Made by a program: the position numbers and the translations under genes
Source: an uncultured Collinsella sp.
GTDB taxonomy: Bacteria; Actinomycetota; Coriobacteriia; Coriobacteriales; Coriobacteriaceae
Direction of reading: 5' to 3'
DNA length: 5,608 bases
NCBI GenBank assembly: GCA_900547835.1
Contig: URIJ01000137.1
Location: forward strand, 1 to 5,608
Part shown: positions 1 to 4,420 of the stretch, piece after piece
Numbering within the stretch: position 1 is the stretch's first letter
How the letters are laid out: each line of letters begins with the position of its first letter
Notes under the pieces: model-generated
The model's database searches: none
Told to the model about the DNA's origin: nothing
What the model saw: only the letters and a program-made list of their open reading frames with translations

Positions 1-450
1 CGATCGTTTGCGATACTGTCCTCCCAGGGCCCAGATCTCCACATCGTTTCGCGTCTGGAGCATGTTCAGCACGATGATGCTGTTTGTGATGACGCGCAGC
101 CGCATGCGCGGCAGCGCACGGGCGATGAGAGCGCAAGTCGAACCGGGTCCGAGGAAGATGGTGTCGCGCTCTCTGATGAGGTTGACAGCGGTGCGTGCGA
201 TATGCTCTTTTTCAGGGGAGCGGATTGAGAGCTTTTCAAAAAACGGGACCTCTTCGGCAGTGGGGGAGCCGCTTGAAAGTCGGATGCCACCGTACTCGCG
301 GATGACGCCAGCGCGTCGCGAGAGCTCATCGAAGTCTCTTCGAGCGGTCATTTCAGATATACCAAAGATTGTTGCGGCTTGGGCAACAGTGACCATTCCG
401 CGCTGAGCGCACAGCTCAAGTAATTGTTCGTGACGTTCGGGTTTAAGCAT
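1..450 (-). CDS. DeoR/GlpR-family transcriptional repressor, N-terminal 150 residues (runs off left edge)
   Basis: Probable cytoplasmic DNA-binding repressor whose C-terminal domain senses a phosphorylated sugar. The reading frame is open from ATG at 450 to base 1 with no stop, so the last ~100 residues of a usual ~250-residue protein lie outside. Residues 1-55 form the DeoR winged helix-turn-helix: MLKPERHEQLLEL, then the recognition segment GISEMTARRDFDEL (30-43) and the wing EYGG. The start of the sensor domain shows DTIFLGPGST (96-105), VITNS (120-124) and GGQYR (143-147), all typical of the family's sugar-phosphate-binding fold. It starts 15 nt after the stop of the upstream regulator and has no convincing ribosome binding site (only GGCAAG), which suggests co-transcription and perhaps translational coupling. 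Codons such as AGA, CGA and ACA are more frequent than in the PTS genes. It is paralogous to its neighbour. The effector is unknown. Confidence 0.9.
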   Translation of the reverse strand, partial: MLKPERHEQLLELCAQRGMVTVAQAATIFGISEMTARRDFDELSRRAGVIREYGGIRLSSGSPTAEEVPFFEKLSIRSPEKEHIARTAVNLIRERDTIFLGPGSTCALIARALPRMRLRVITNSIIVLNMLQTRNDVEIWALGGQYRKRS

Positions 451-465
451 GGCTTGCCAATTGGA

Positions 466-1230
466 TTATGCGGTAATGACGGAGGTATAGGCGCGGAGGG
501 CCTCGATGAGCCGGGGGTCTGCGTCCTCGTTAATGAATGCCGCGGTCATATCCTCCAGTGTGGTGAAAAGGCAGAAGTCGCGCCTTCCGACTTTTTCAGC
601 ATCTACAACAAGATAACGCTCCTGAGCTCGAGAAAGAGCGTCTGAGAGGACCATGGCTGCATCGGGACGAGAGCCAAAGACCTCGTTTCCAAAAATACCG
701 GTTGCCGAGACGTAGGCCTTGGGAGCGGATAGACCGTAGGGGCCGCGGCCGTTGTATGGCATGGTGAAAACTCGCGTGTCGTGACGCATCATGCCACCAA
801 CAAAGAATAGATCTATATGTGGATTGTCGGCTAGCAGGTTCAGCACGGGAAGACTGTTGGTGACGACGCGTATGTCCTCCTGGGGCAAATACGAACACAT
901 GAGCTCGAGAGTGGAGCCTCCACCGAGAAAGATCGTATCGCCGGCTGAGACGGTTTGGGCGGCGGCCATAGCGGCGGCACGTTTCTGATCAACTTGAAAA
1001 CGACGTTTCTCCTCATGCGGGGTCAAACGTGAAAGGGCTGTTCCGTGGGCGGAGTGTGGAAGCTGAGCCCCTCCGTGTACGCGCACAAGAAGGCCCTTGT
1101 CGGCAAGCTCGGCCAGGTCACGCCTGATGGTCATATCCGAAACAGATAGGGTATTAGATATCTCGTTTACCGATACCGAATGATGTTGGTCGAGCAAGTC
1201 GAGAATGGCCTGCTGGCGTTCGGATTTCAT
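466..1230 (-). CDS. DeoR/GlpR-family transcriptional repressor, complete
   Basis: Complete 254-residue regulator, normal length for the family. Residues 1-54 are the winged helix-turn-helix, with MKSERQQAILDLL and the recognition helix VSDMTIRRDLAEL (30-42), then wing VHGG (51-54). The sensor domain carries GDTIFLGGGST (97-107), VVTNS (122-126), GG at 145-146, an ATGIF segment (176-180) and VVDAEKVG (208-215), the D-x-x-K motif of DeoR sensors. The family usually represses adjacent sugar genes and is released by a phosphosugar. Divergence from the PTS operon makes that operon and its own promoter the likely targets. I chose ATG 1230 because GAGGGAGT (1239-1246, minus) sits 9 nt upstream, and because family members begin with an MK-x-ER-like start. 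The in-frame ATG at 1248 overlaps that ribosome binding site and would add six residues. Which sugar phosphate is sensed cannot be read from the sequence. Confidence 0.95.
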   Translation of the reverse strand: MKSERQQAILDLLDQHHSVSVNEISNTLSVSDMTIRRDLAELADKGLLVRVHGGAQLPHSAHGTALSRLTPHEEKRRFQVDQKRAAAMAAAQTVSAGDTIFLGGGSTLELMCSYLPQEDIRVVTNSLPVLNLLADNPHIDLFFVGGMMRHDTRVFTMPYNGRGPYGLSAPKAYVSATGIFGNEVFGSRPDAAMVLSDALSRAQERYLVVDAEKVGRRDFCLFTTLEDMTAAFINEDADPRLIEALRAYTSVITA

Positions 1231-1238
1231 GAGTGCCG

Positions 1239-1246
1239 ACTCCCTC
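1239..1246 (-). promoter_or_regulatory. Ribosome binding site deciding the start of the complete DeoR gene
   Basis: Read on the minus strand this is GAGGGAGT, about 9 nt before ATG 1230. It overlaps the alternative upstream ATG (1248-1246), which has no comparable site of its own. The downstream start is therefore preferred. Confidence 0.6.
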
Positions 1247-1269
1247 ATCGAGCGTTTGTTCTTATTTCA

Positions 1270-1298
1270 ATGTAAACGAACAACATTAATAAACGCAA
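1270..1298 (-). promoter_or_regulatory. Tentative promoter of the DeoR genes with embedded operator-like element
   Basis: On the minus strand, TTGCGT (1298-1293) and TTACAT (1275-1270) are separated by 17 bases. The match to consensus is only moderate at -35 and poor at -10. The element AAACGAACA (plus strand, 1274-1282) overlaps the -10 side. It shares the CGAACA core with the repeat array on the PTS side, so a repressor bound here could autoregulate. This is a pattern-based guess. Confidence 0.3.
1274..1282 (+). promoter_or_regulatory. Single operator-like element AAACGAACA
   Basis: This 9-mer contains CGAACA, the same core that occurs in each unit of the array at 1422-1476 on the same strand. 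DeoR-family members such as E. coli GlpR recognise half-sites containing CGAACA/TGTTCG, as I recall the published consensus. The copy lies about 45-50 bases upstream of the start codon of the complete DeoR gene. Binding is inferred. Confidence 0.35.
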
Positions 1299-1365
1299 AT
1301 CGTTCACGAAGGCACATTACCTTTCACCGGTCAAAACATAACGCTCACGGAAAAAACCATCAAAT

Positions 1366-1372
1366 AGGAGGT
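1366..1372 (+). promoter_or_regulatory. Orphan Shine-Dalgarno sequence AGGAGGT
   Basis: A near-perfect ribosome binding site without an obvious gene. The following bases contain TAA stops (1372-1374, 1376-1378), and no ATG or GTG appears at suitable spacing. The only short frame nearby would begin at the rare codon ATT (1384) and end at TGA (1402-1404) after six codons. It may be a remnant, a ribosome standby site, or chance in purine-rich DNA. Confidence 0.3.
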
Positions 1373-1400
1373 AAATAAAGCTCATTCCAAAAATCATCTC

Positions 1401-1430
1401 TTGACCAATAAACAAATATAGACGAACATA
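1401..1430 (+). promoter_or_regulatory. Tentative PTS operon promoter (TTGACC box)
   Basis: TTGACC (1401-1406) matches five of six bases of the sigma-70 -35 consensus. At 17-18 bases downstream the hexamers GAACAT and AACATA are poor -10 matches. A better-looking TATAGA (1417-1422) is only 10 bases from the -35 box. The start of transcription is therefore uncertain, but any promoter using this box would run directly into the 9-bp repeat array, where a bound repressor would block it. Confidence 0.3.
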
Positions 1431-1485
1431 AACGAACAGAACGAACAGAACGAACAGAACGAACAGAACGAACAGAACGAAGAGA
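1422..1485 (+). repeat. Tandem 9-bp direct repeat array (ACGAACAGA), possible operator array
   Basis: Five perfect head-to-tail copies of ACGAACAGA occupy 1432-1476. They are preceded by ACGAACATA (1422-1430, one extra A before the first perfect copy) and followed by the degenerate ACGAAGAGA (1477-1485). The array ends 25 bases before the preferred EIIA start, so it lies between the presumed promoter and the ribosome binding site. Each copy contains CGAACA, a core known from DeoR-family (GlpR-like) operators. The first imperfect copy, CGAACATA, is the closest to that half-site. As short perfect repeats they could change copy number by replication slippage. The repeat is plain in the sequence; operator function is inferred. 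Confidence 0.9.
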
Positions 1486-1498
1486 ATTAATAAGTATG

Positions 1499-1504
1499 AA
1501 AGGA
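1499..1504 (+). promoter_or_regulatory. Ribosome binding site deciding the EIIA start
   Basis: AAAGGA lies 6 nt before ATG 1511. The upstream in-frame ATG 1496 has only a weak purine run well before it. The site therefore favours the downstream start, which also matches the family N-terminus. Confidence 0.6.
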
Positions 1505-1510
1505 CAGAAG

Positions 1511-1951
1511 ATGCGTATCGGTGTCATCCTTGCAAGTCACGGAGAGTTCGCTCAGGCCGCCCTCGGCGCCGTCGAGATGATTGCGGGCAAGCAGCCTGAT
1601 GTCATCGCTCTTGGTCTCACCGCCGAGAAGAGCCTGGAGTCTTTCGAGTCCGAGATGCGCGAGGCCTACGAGACCCTCAGCGCCGAGTGCGAACTCGTCG
1701 TCACCCTATGCGACATCTACGGCGGCACCCCATTCAACGTGACCACCCGCTGCCTGCTCAACGGCATGAACATGGTCGCCTACACCGGCCTGTCTATGCC
1801 CGTTGCGGTCGAGCTCCTGCTCACCCGCGATGGCCTCGATTCCGCCGACGCGGTCCGTGCCCAGCTCACCGCCGCTCACGCCGGGGCCCAGCAGGAGATC
1901 AAGGCTCCCGCTCCGGCCGTGGAGGCAGACGAGGACGATTTGGACCTCTAG
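1511..1951 (+). CDS. PTS mannose/fructose/sorbose-family EIIA component
   Basis: Cytoplasmic phosphocarrier of a mannose-class phosphotransferase system. It accepts phosphate from HPr and passes it to EIIB. The 146-residue protein opens with MRIGVILASHGEFA, placing the phosphorylatable histidine at residue 10, the same position as in E. coli ManX as I recall it. A second family signature, CDIYGGTPFNVT, covers residues 67-78. The domain ends near residue 130 and is followed by a short Ala/Pro linker and acidic tail (KAPAPAVEADEDDLDL, 131-146). Fused mannose EIIAB proteins have an Ala/Pro-rich linker at this point, but here EIIB is a separate gene. The start at 1511 is preferred over ATG 1496 (five residues longer) because of AAAGGA at 1499-1504 and because family members begin almost directly with the first beta strand. 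First gene of the PTS operon. Substrate cannot be told from this subunit. Confidence 0.95.
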   Translation: MRIGVILASHGEFAQAALGAVEMIAGKQPDVIALGLTAEKSLESFESEMREAYETLSAECELVVTLCDIYGGTPFNVTTRCLLNGMNMVAYTGLSMPVAVELLLTRDGLDSADAVRAQLTAAHAGAQQEIKAPAPAVEADEDDLDL

Positions 1952-1964
1952 GCTCGTTAGCCCG

Positions 1965-2015
1965 TCGATTCGAGTGGCGCTCACCCGTATCCCCCCGAGT
2001 GGGCGTCTCGATCGA
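1965..2015 (+). other. Imperfect RNA hairpin in the EIIA-EIIB gap
   Basis: By eye, the outer arms TCGATTCGAG (1965-1974) and CTCGATCGA (2007-2015) pair over nine bases with one bulged T. The inner arms GCGCTCAC (1977-1984) and GTGGGCGT (1999-2006) pair over eight bases with two G-U pairs. A 14-base C-rich loop closes the structure. No U-tract follows, so it does not look like a terminator. It may slow RNA decay or adjust expression between the first two genes. Confidence 0.45.
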
Positions 2016-2055
2016 GTAGAGCATTCGTAAACGGTACTGAAGGAACGTGCAAACG

Positions 2056-2063
2056 AAAAGGAG
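2056..2063 (+). promoter_or_regulatory. Strong ribosome binding site of EIIB
   Basis: AAAAGGAG ends 6 nt before ATG 2070, an ideal spacing that fixes the EIIB start. Confidence 0.75.
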
Positions 2064-2069
2064 AACAAC

Positions 2070-2546
2070 ATGGCACTCAAACTCGTCGACATCGATGACC
2101 GCCTGATTCACGGTCAGGTCGCCACCACCTGGATTCCCGACTTCGGCATCGAATCGGCAATCATTGTCTCGGATAAGGTCGCCAACGACCCCGTCCAGAA
2201 GTCCGTCGCCGGCCTCGCCGCCCCCGACATCAAGGTCTCCGTCTTCGGCGTCGAGAAGTTTATCGAGGTCCTCAAGAAGACCGAGCTCAAGAAAGCCACG
2301 ATGGTGCTCTTCACCAACCCCATCGACGCCCTCAAGCTGCACGAGAACGGCTTGCCGTTCGACTACCTGAACGTCTCCGGCATGCGCTTCAACGAGCAGC
2401 GTCATCGCCTGCACAAGAACATGTCCGTCACCGCCGAGGAAAAGGCCGCCTTCGAGGAGCTCATTGGCCTCGGCGTCGACTGCTGGATGCAGACCACCAC
2501 GCGCGATTCCAAGGAGCCCGTGTCCGAGCTCCTCAAGAACTACTAA
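2070..2546 (+). CDS. PTS mannose/fructose/sorbose-family EIIB component
   Basis: Cytoplasmic EIIB subunit. It takes phosphate from EIIA on a histidine and phosphorylates the sugar as it is carried by EIIC/EIID. At 158 residues it has the usual length of a stand-alone EIIB of this class. The N-terminal signature VDIDDRLIHGQVATTW (6-21) places the active histidine at residue 14. NVSGMRF (101-107) matches the conserved N-x-GGM-type segment of the family, with Ser where Gly is common. There is no membrane segment or signal peptide. The start is supported by AAAAGGAG six bases upstream. It lies 118 bases after EIIA and 80 bases before EIIC, both gaps holding hairpins. Members of this family serve mannose, fructose, sorbose, N-acetylgalactosamine, glucosaminate and glycosaminoglycan disaccharides, so the substrate is open. 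Confidence 0.95.
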   Translation: MALKLVDIDDRLIHGQVATTWIPDFGIESAIIVSDKVANDPVQKSVAGLAAPDIKVSVFGVEKFIEVLKKTELKKATMVLFTNPIDALKLHENGLPFDYLNVSGMRFNEQRHRLHKNMSVTAEEKAAFEELIGLGVDCWMQTTTRDSKEPVSELLKNY

Positions 2547-2558
2547 GTAGGTAACCAT

Positions 2559-2580
2559 CTCCGGGCATGTGAGCCCGGGG
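2559..2580 (+). other. First of two tandem hairpins between EIIB and EIIC
   Basis: CTCCGGGC (2559-2566) and GCCCGGGG (2573-2580) pair over eight bases (one T-G pair) around the six-base loop ATGTGA. The stem is very GC-rich but is not followed by a T-run, so it is not a classical terminator. It begins only 12 bases after the EIIB stop codon, where it could protect the upstream mRNA from 3' exonucleases after processing. Confidence 0.55.
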
Positions 2581-2582
2581 CG

Positions 2583-2607
2583 TGCCCATCGGAGGGAACG
2601 ATGGGCG
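2583..2607 (+). other. Second tandem hairpin before EIIC, with purine loop
   Basis: GCCCATCG (2584-2591) and CGATGGGC (2599-2606) pair perfectly over eight bases, with one further T-G pair outside. The seven-base loop is GAGGGAA, which resembles a ribosome binding site. The true EIIC ribosome binding site (AAGGAGAGG, 2615-2623) follows eight bases later and is left unpaired. No U-tract is present. Confidence 0.55.
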
Positions 2608-2614
2608 AATAGGG

Positions 2615-2623
2615 AAGGAGAGG
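2615..2623 (+). promoter_or_regulatory. Ribosome binding site deciding the EIIC start
   Basis: AAGGAGAGG precedes ATG 2627, with six bases between AAGGAG and the start codon. It selects this ATG over the in-frame GTG at 2582, which lies at the base of the preceding hairpin and would add 15 unconserved, non-hydrophobic residues. Confidence 0.75.
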
Positions 2624-2626
2624 CTT

Positions 2627-3436
2627 ATGCTTCAGGCACTTCTGCTCGCCATCTGGGCGGGTCTGTGCACTTGGGACCAGTTCGGTCCCCACCTGGGCTT
2701 CCGCAAGCCCCTGCTGGCATCCGTCGGCGTCGGCATCATCCTCGGTGACATGACGACCGCCATCATGATCGGCGCGACCATGGAGCTCATGTGGCTCGGC
2801 GTCAATAACATCGGTGCCTACGTTCCGCCCGATGTCATCTCCGGCACCATCGTCGGTGCCGCCTTGGGCATTATGGGTTCCACCGACACCGCCAGCGCCA
2901 TCGCCCTGGCAGTCGCCATCGGCATCCCCACCGCCACCTTGGTTCAGCAGCTGAACATCCTGGTCATGACCACCAACGTCTCGCTTGTTCACGGTGCCGA
3001 CAAGGCCATCGAGTCCGGTAAGTTCAACGCTGTCAACAAGTTCTTCTGGACCGGTGCTCTGTGCTTCTTCCTGACCCGCGCCGTCCCCGTCTTCATCGCC
3101 ACGGGTATCGGCTCCTTCGTGATCGAGGACATCATGGCCTTCCTACAGAACCAGGTTCCGTGGGTTCTCACCGGCTTCTCCACTGCCGGTGGCATGATGC
3201 CCGCCGTCGGCCTGGCCATGCTCCTCACCATGATGATGAAGAAGAACATGTGGATCTTCCTGCTGCTCGGCTTTATCATGGCCGCCTTCCTCAACGTCCC
3301 GACCGTGGGCATCGCGCTCGCCGCTTGCGCCGCCGCCGGCGTGTGGGACGTCATTACCGAGGGCCAGAAGAATCAACCCGCTCCTGCCGCCGCCTCTGCC
3401 GCCGGCTCCGATGATGACGAGGAGTACGATCTCTAA
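2627..3436 (+). CDS. PTS mannose/fructose/sorbose-family EIIC membrane component
   Basis: Integral membrane subunit forming the sugar pathway together with EIID. The 269-residue product is hydrophobic almost throughout and starts MLQALLLAIWAGLCTWDQFG. The segment GATMELMWLGVNNIGAYVPPD (51-71) matches the family's GA-x2-EL-x2-(M/L)G signature. Further hydrophobic runs lie at about 78-110, 140-175, 180-205 and 205-240. The C-terminus is unusual: after the last membrane helix comes a polar Ala/Pro stretch (QPAPAAASAAGS) and an acidic end (DDDEEYDL), resembling the tail of EIIA. The codons for this acidic end also supply GAGGAG, the likely EIID ribosome binding site. The stop codon overlaps the EIID start by one base, indicating translational coupling. 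Substrate is not identifiable. Confidence 0.95.
   Translation: MLQALLLAIWAGLCTWDQFGPHLGFRKPLLASVGVGIILGDMTTAIMIGATMELMWLGVNNIGAYVPPDVISGTIVGAALGIMGSTDTASAIALAVAIGIPTATLVQQLNILVMTTNVSLVHGADKAIESGKFNAVNKFFWTGALCFFLTRAVPVFIATGIGSFVIEDIMAFLQNQVPWVLTGFSTAGGMMPAVGLAMLLTMMMKKNMWIFLLLGFIMAAFLNVPTVGIALAACAAAGVWDVITEGQKNQPAPAAASAAGSDDDEEYDL
3419..3424 (+). promoter_or_regulatory. EIID ribosome binding site inside the EIIC C-terminal codons
   Basis: GAGGAG, coding for part of the acidic DDDEE end of EIIC, lies 11 bases before the EIID ATG at 3436. The EIIC TAA and the EIID ATG share one base, so ribosomes ending EIIC can restart on EIID. Confidence 0.6.
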
Positions 3437-4251
3437 TGGGTAAGATCTCCAACTCCACCCTGAACAAGGTCCTGCTGCGCACCCAGGGTTGCCAATTCGC
3501 GCACAACTACGAGCGCATGCAGTCGCTGTCCCTGACCTACTGCTTTGCCCCTGTCCTCGAGGAGCTCTACAAGGACGCCCCCAAGGAGGAGCGCGTTAAC
3601 GCCATGAAGCGCCACCTCGAGTACTTCAACACCCACCCGCTCGCGATCCCCTTCATCCTTGGCATCACCGCCGCCCTGGAGGAGACCACGGATGAGGATC
3701 AGAAGGACACCGTCGTCGGCATCAAGACCTCCCTCATGGGTCCCTTCGCCGGCCTTGGTGACTCCCTGCTGAACCTCACCTGGTTCCCGATCGCCGGCTC
3801 CATCGGCGCATCTATGTGCGTCGACAACGGCTCCATTGTGGGTCCGCTCGTGATGTTCTTGCTCATCAACCTGCTGTACTGGCCGCTGAAGTACTTCGGC
3901 CTGCACAAGGGTTACGAGATGGGCATGGAGCTCGTCGAGAAGGCGGGCGTCCAGGTCTTCGACCGTCTGGGCAACCTCGCCAACGTGCTGGGCGTCATGG
4001 TCACCGGCGGCCTGATCGCCACGACCGTTAAGCTCAAGCTTGCCGTGCAGTTCGCCTTCGGTGAGGGTGACCCGCTGGTGCTCCAGGACCAGCTCGACAA
4101 GGTGTTGCCCTTCCTGCTGCCTGTCGTTCTGACTTTCATCTGCTATCGCCTGCTCAAGAAGGGCCAGGGCAAGAACTCCGCCCAAATCATCATCGGTCTG
4201 ATTGTGTTCTCCCTTGTGTTCGCCGCTATCGGTTTCAAGATCTTCGCCTAA
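3436..4251 (+). CDS. PTS mannose/fructose/sorbose-family EIID membrane component
   Basis: Second membrane subunit, found only in the mannose class of PTS and required with EIIC for transport. The 271-residue protein has a soluble N-terminal region with FAHNYERMQSLSLTYCFAPVLEEL (21-44), the invariant-looking FNTHP (64-68), and GIKTSLMGPFAGLGDS (95-110), all hallmarks of the family. Hydrophobic segments lie at about 114-128, 133-150, 180-197 and 225-240, with a final helix at about 250-270 ending in GFKIFA. The order A-B-C-D and the coupled TAATG junction with EIIC indicate one transport complex. Length is normal and nothing is truncated. It is followed by a GC-rich terminator-like hairpin 33 bases after the stop. 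Confidence 0.95.
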   Translation: MGKISNSTLNKVLLRTQGCQFAHNYERMQSLSLTYCFAPVLEELYKDAPKEERVNAMKRHLEYFNTHPLAIPFILGITAALEETTDEDQKDTVVGIKTSLMGPFAGLGDSLLNLTWFPIAGSIGASMCVDNGSIVGPLVMFLLINLLYWPLKYFGLHKGYEMGMELVEKAGVQVFDRLGNLANVLGVMVTGGLIATTVKLKLAVQFAFGEGDPLVLQDQLDKVLPFLLPVVLTFICYRLLKKGQGKNSAQIIIGLIVFSLVFAAIGFKIFA

Positions 4252-4283
4252 TCGCGAGCTTATCAAAAGGCAAATCGTTTGAT

Positions 4284-4311
4284 GCCCGCGCCCCGCATGC
4301 CGGGCGCGGGC
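4284..4311 (+). terminator. Probable terminator or attenuator after the PTS operon
   Basis: GCCCGCGCCC (4284-4293) and GGGCGCGGGC (4302-4311) form a perfect ten-base GC stem with an eight-base loop. The following bases, CCTCGTTGTCT, are only mildly T-rich rather than a clean U-tract. Placement 33 bases after the EIID stop fits an operon end. The weak tail leaves room for read-through into the sulfatase gene 110 bases downstream. Confidence 0.6.
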
Positions 4312-4370
4312 CTCGTTGTCTCATGTGCTCTCCATCGTGCGCGATCGGGGTGCGCTCCATTATGCCCATG

Positions 4371-4396
4371 TGCCTTTGGCGTATCGCCATCTGGCA
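4371..4396 (+). promoter_or_regulatory. Nested inverted repeat upstream of the sulfatase gene
   Basis: TGGCG (4377-4381) and CGCCA (4385-4389) flank TAT, and TGCC (4371-4374) and GGCA (4393-4396) form an outer pair. The whole 26-base dyad ends 24 bases before the sulfatase start, where it could be an operator or a small leader hairpin. No good -10/-35 pair was found nearby. Its significance is uncertain. Confidence 0.3.
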
Positions 4397-4409
4397 ATTC
4401 CAACTATCG

Positions 4410-4415
4410 AAAGGA
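4410..4415 (+). promoter_or_regulatory. Sulfatase ribosome binding site
   Basis: AAAGGA lies five bases before ATG 4421 and supports that start, from which the protein begins directly with the first beta strand of the sulfatase fold. Confidence 0.65.
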
Positions 4416-4420
4416 TGCCA

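Larger units (their letters stand above)
1249..1495. promoter_or_regulatory. Divergent AT-rich intergenic control region between repressor genes and PTS operon
   Basis: A 247-base non-coding stretch, much richer in A and T than the flanking genes. It must contain the promoters of both the leftward repressor genes and the rightward PTS operon. It includes an AAACGAACA element (1274-1282), an orphan Shine-Dalgarno sequence (1366-1372), a TTGACC box (1401-1406) and a tandem 9-bp repeat array (1422-1485). No tRNA, long ORF or convincing Rho-independent terminator was seen in it. I did not see a sigma-54 promoter (GG-N10-GC type) of the kind that drives LevR-controlled PTS operons. Confidence 0.8.

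Noticed and set aside
1231..1248. Upstream ATG (1248) as start of the complete DeoR gene
   Set aside because: It overlaps the GAGGGAGT ribosome binding site that serves ATG 1230, and the extra residues are not family-like.
1422..1485. Possible CRISPR array
   Set aside because: Units are 9 bp and directly abutting with no spacers, so this is a simple tandem repeat.
1311..1495. Sigma-54 promoter and LevR-type control of the mannose-class PTS
   Set aside because: No GG-N10-GC type element was found upstream of EIIA, and the neighbouring regulators are DeoR-type rather than LevR-type.
1496..1510. Upstream ATG (1496) as start of EIIA
   Set aside because: Weak upstream ribosome binding site. The downstream ATG 1511 has AAAGGA at six bases and gives the standard N-terminus with His10. 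It remains a possible alternative.
2582..2626. GTG start at 2582 for EIIC
   Set aside because: It lies in the hairpin region, has no ribosome binding site, and adds non-conserved residues. ATG 2627 has AAGGAGAGG.
3433..4266. Long antisense open frame opposite EIID (277 codons)
   Set aside because: It is a mirror of the high-GC third-position bias of EIID. Its translation is His/Glu/Asp-rich low-complexity sequence with no recognisable domain.
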